From contig PBKH01000020.1 of assembly GCA_002721375.1 (NCBI GenBank), forward strand, positions 439 to 6,538: DNA of 6,100 nucleotides. The letters run 5' to 3'. The number at the start of each line of letters is the position of its first letter. Within the stretch, counting starts at the first letter, position 1. Shown here piece after piece: positions 5,085 through 6,100 of this stretch. The stretch comes from Verrucomicrobiales bacterium (GTDB lineage Bacteria; Verrucomicrobiota; Verrucomicrobiia; Limisphaerales; UBA1096). The notes under the pieces are model-generated. The model saw nothing but the letters and a program-made list of their open reading frames with translations, was not told the DNA's origin and did no database searches. Both the position numbers and the translations under genes were made by a program.

Positions 5085-6100
5085 ATGAAGATTCAAGACA
5101 TCCTATCCGAGCCGGCAGAGGCAGCAGGACGTAAGGGACCATCCAACAAAATCGTCCTCTCTAGTCGAGTTCGCTTGGCGCGCAACCTCGCCGACACCCC
5201 ATTTCCAGGATGGGCTGAAAAATCAGTCTGCAGCGATGTGTTCAAACAAATTCGAGATAGCGTAATAGGAGTGGAACCAATGCAGAACGGCTTCCACACC
5301 GGCATGGAAGATTTAAACACTCTGGACAAGCAGATCCTGGTCGAGCGCCACTTCATCAGCCGAGAGCATGCAGCCAAGTCGGCGGGTAGTGGGATGGCAC
5401 TTAGTGGCGATGAGATTCTGTGTGTAATGATCAATGAGGAAGATCACCTACGCATGCAAGCTCTGTTACCCGGACTGCAGGTAGATCATGCTTGGCAAAT
5501 CATCGATCGTTTTGACACCGCACTGGAGTCAGTCCTCGACTTTGCCTTTTGCAAACGCCGCGGATACCTGACTGCCTGCCCCACAAATCTTGGCACCGGT
5601 ATCCGCGTGAGCGCTATGCTTCACCTACCTGGACTGGTGTTGGCAGAGCAAATTAATCAGATCATACAGGCAGTTAACAAGCTAGGCTTAGCCGTAAGAG
5701 GACTACATGGTGAAGGAACAGAGGCGCTCGGCAATGTCTTTCAGGTTTCGAACCAAATGACCCTCGGAGAAACGGAGTCGGACATAGTCGAACGACTCAA
5801 CAAGGTGCTGCTGCAAATTATAGACCACGAAGAGAACGCCCGGAGCAAACTCCTAGAGAACAAGCCAAAGGTGGTTTTTAATCACATAGGGCGCGCCTAC
5901 GGCATCTTAGCCAACTCACACAGTATCTCCTCCAAAGAGACGATGAACCTACTTTCCCTGTTCCGTCTGGGCATTGACATGGGCATCTTTCAAGGTAGCC
6001 GATCGTCATTGACTGAAGAGTTATTCATCATCACGCAGCCTGCACACCTACAGAAATCTCAGACAAGCAAGCTCTCCGCCGAAAAGCGGGACATTCTCAG
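5085..6100 (+). CDS. mcsB: Protein-arginine kinase McsB (partial, 3' end outside window)
   Basis: The frame stays open to the window edge and gives 338 complete codons, close to full length for a family of about 350-360 residues. McsB transfers phosphate from ATP to arginine side chains; in Bacillus phospho-arginine marks proteins for ClpCP. Phosphagen-kinase motifs are in order: SSRVRLARN (26-34), with R28 and R30 expected at the ATP phosphates; NEEDHLRMQ (117-125), with E119 as candidate catalytic carboxylate; CPTNLGTGIR (165-174); and VRGLHGEGTEALGN (204-217), with R205 and E213. The small N-terminal part and the HLRMQ form mark it as bacterial McsB rather than a metazoan arginine or creatine kinase. 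The last visible residues, R335-D336-I-L, are where family members start the RDxxRA phospho-arginine pocket; the edge cuts its next codon after AG. The gene follows mcsA by 3 bp with an excellent Shine-Dalgarno. Whether clpC follows cannot be seen. Confidence 0.95.
   Translation, partial: MKIQDILSEPAEAAGRKGPSNKIVLSSRVRLARNLADTPFPGWAEKSVCSDVFKQIRDSVIGVEPMQNGFHTGMEDLNTLDKQILVERHFISREHAAKSAGSGMALSGDEILCVMINEEDHLRMQALLPGLQVDHAWQIIDRFDTALESVLDFAFCKRRGYLTACPTNLGTGIRVSAMLHLPGLVLAEQINQIIQAVNKLGLAVRGLHGEGTEALGNVFQVSNQMTLGETESDIVERLNKVLLQIIDHEENARSKLLENKPKVVFNHIGRAYGILANSHSISSKETMNLLSLFRLGIDMGIFQGSRSSLTEELFIITQPAHLQKSQTSKLSAEKRDIL

Noticed and set aside
5093..5434. A 113-codon open frame on the minus strand
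   Set aside because: It is antisense to the conserved N-terminal half of mcsB; the plus-strand frame has all the phosphagen-kinase motifs and a perfect Shine-Dalgarno.
1..6100. CRISPR array, tRNA/rRNA genes, transposase or integration sites
   Set aside because: No spaced direct repeats, cloverleaf sequence, transposase motifs or terminal inverted repeats were seen on either strand.

Overview
The window looks like chromosomal core DNA of a Gram-negative-type bacterium. It most likely comes from the Verrucomicrobia side of the PVC group, possibly Opitutales or Puniceicoccales. That placement is an inference from how the proteins read: a family-4 uracil-DNA glycosylase with a long N-terminal extension and no Fe-S cysteines, and an mcsA-mcsB pair placed behind ilvE instead of inside a Firmicutes ctsR operon. 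No rRNA or phylogenetic marker is present to confirm it. Base composition is moderate (about 50% GC by eye), and nothing suggests a mobile element.

Layout from left to right. (1) Bases 1-111 are the last 36 codons of an unidentified plus-strand gene. A perfect 22-bp palindrome lies inside its end, and a strong intrinsic terminator follows at 158-203. (2) Two minus-strand genes come next. A uracil-DNA glycosylase-like gene (210-1061) converges on that terminator. Upstream of it, 71 bp away, is a large membrane-anchored class III adenylate cyclase with a TolB-like domain and TPR repeats (1133-3418). (3) A 129-bp divergent intergenic region (3419-3547) is rich in short hairpins. (4) Three plus-strand genes follow: ilvE (3548-4423), mcsA (4575-5081) and mcsB (5085 to beyond the right edge). 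mcsA and mcsB are 3 bp apart and the mcsB Shine-Dalgarno lies inside the end of mcsA, so they are almost certainly one operon. ilvE is 151 bp upstream and mcsAB may have its own promoter.

Function. McsB is a protein-arginine kinase and McsA its zinc-binding activator. In Bacillus they label proteins with phospho-arginine for ClpCP degradation. IlvE does the last step of Leu/Ile/Val synthesis. The cyclase carries every residue expected of a self-sufficient homodimeric adenylate cyclase. Apart from mcsAB, these genes do not form an obvious pathway.

I found no CRISPR array, tRNA, rRNA, insertion sequence or defence cassette, and no clearly new multi-gene system. The best leads are the glycosylase that has lost all four Fe-S cysteine positions, the long perfect palindrome at 68-89, and the arginine-phosphorylation pair in an unusual neighbourhood.
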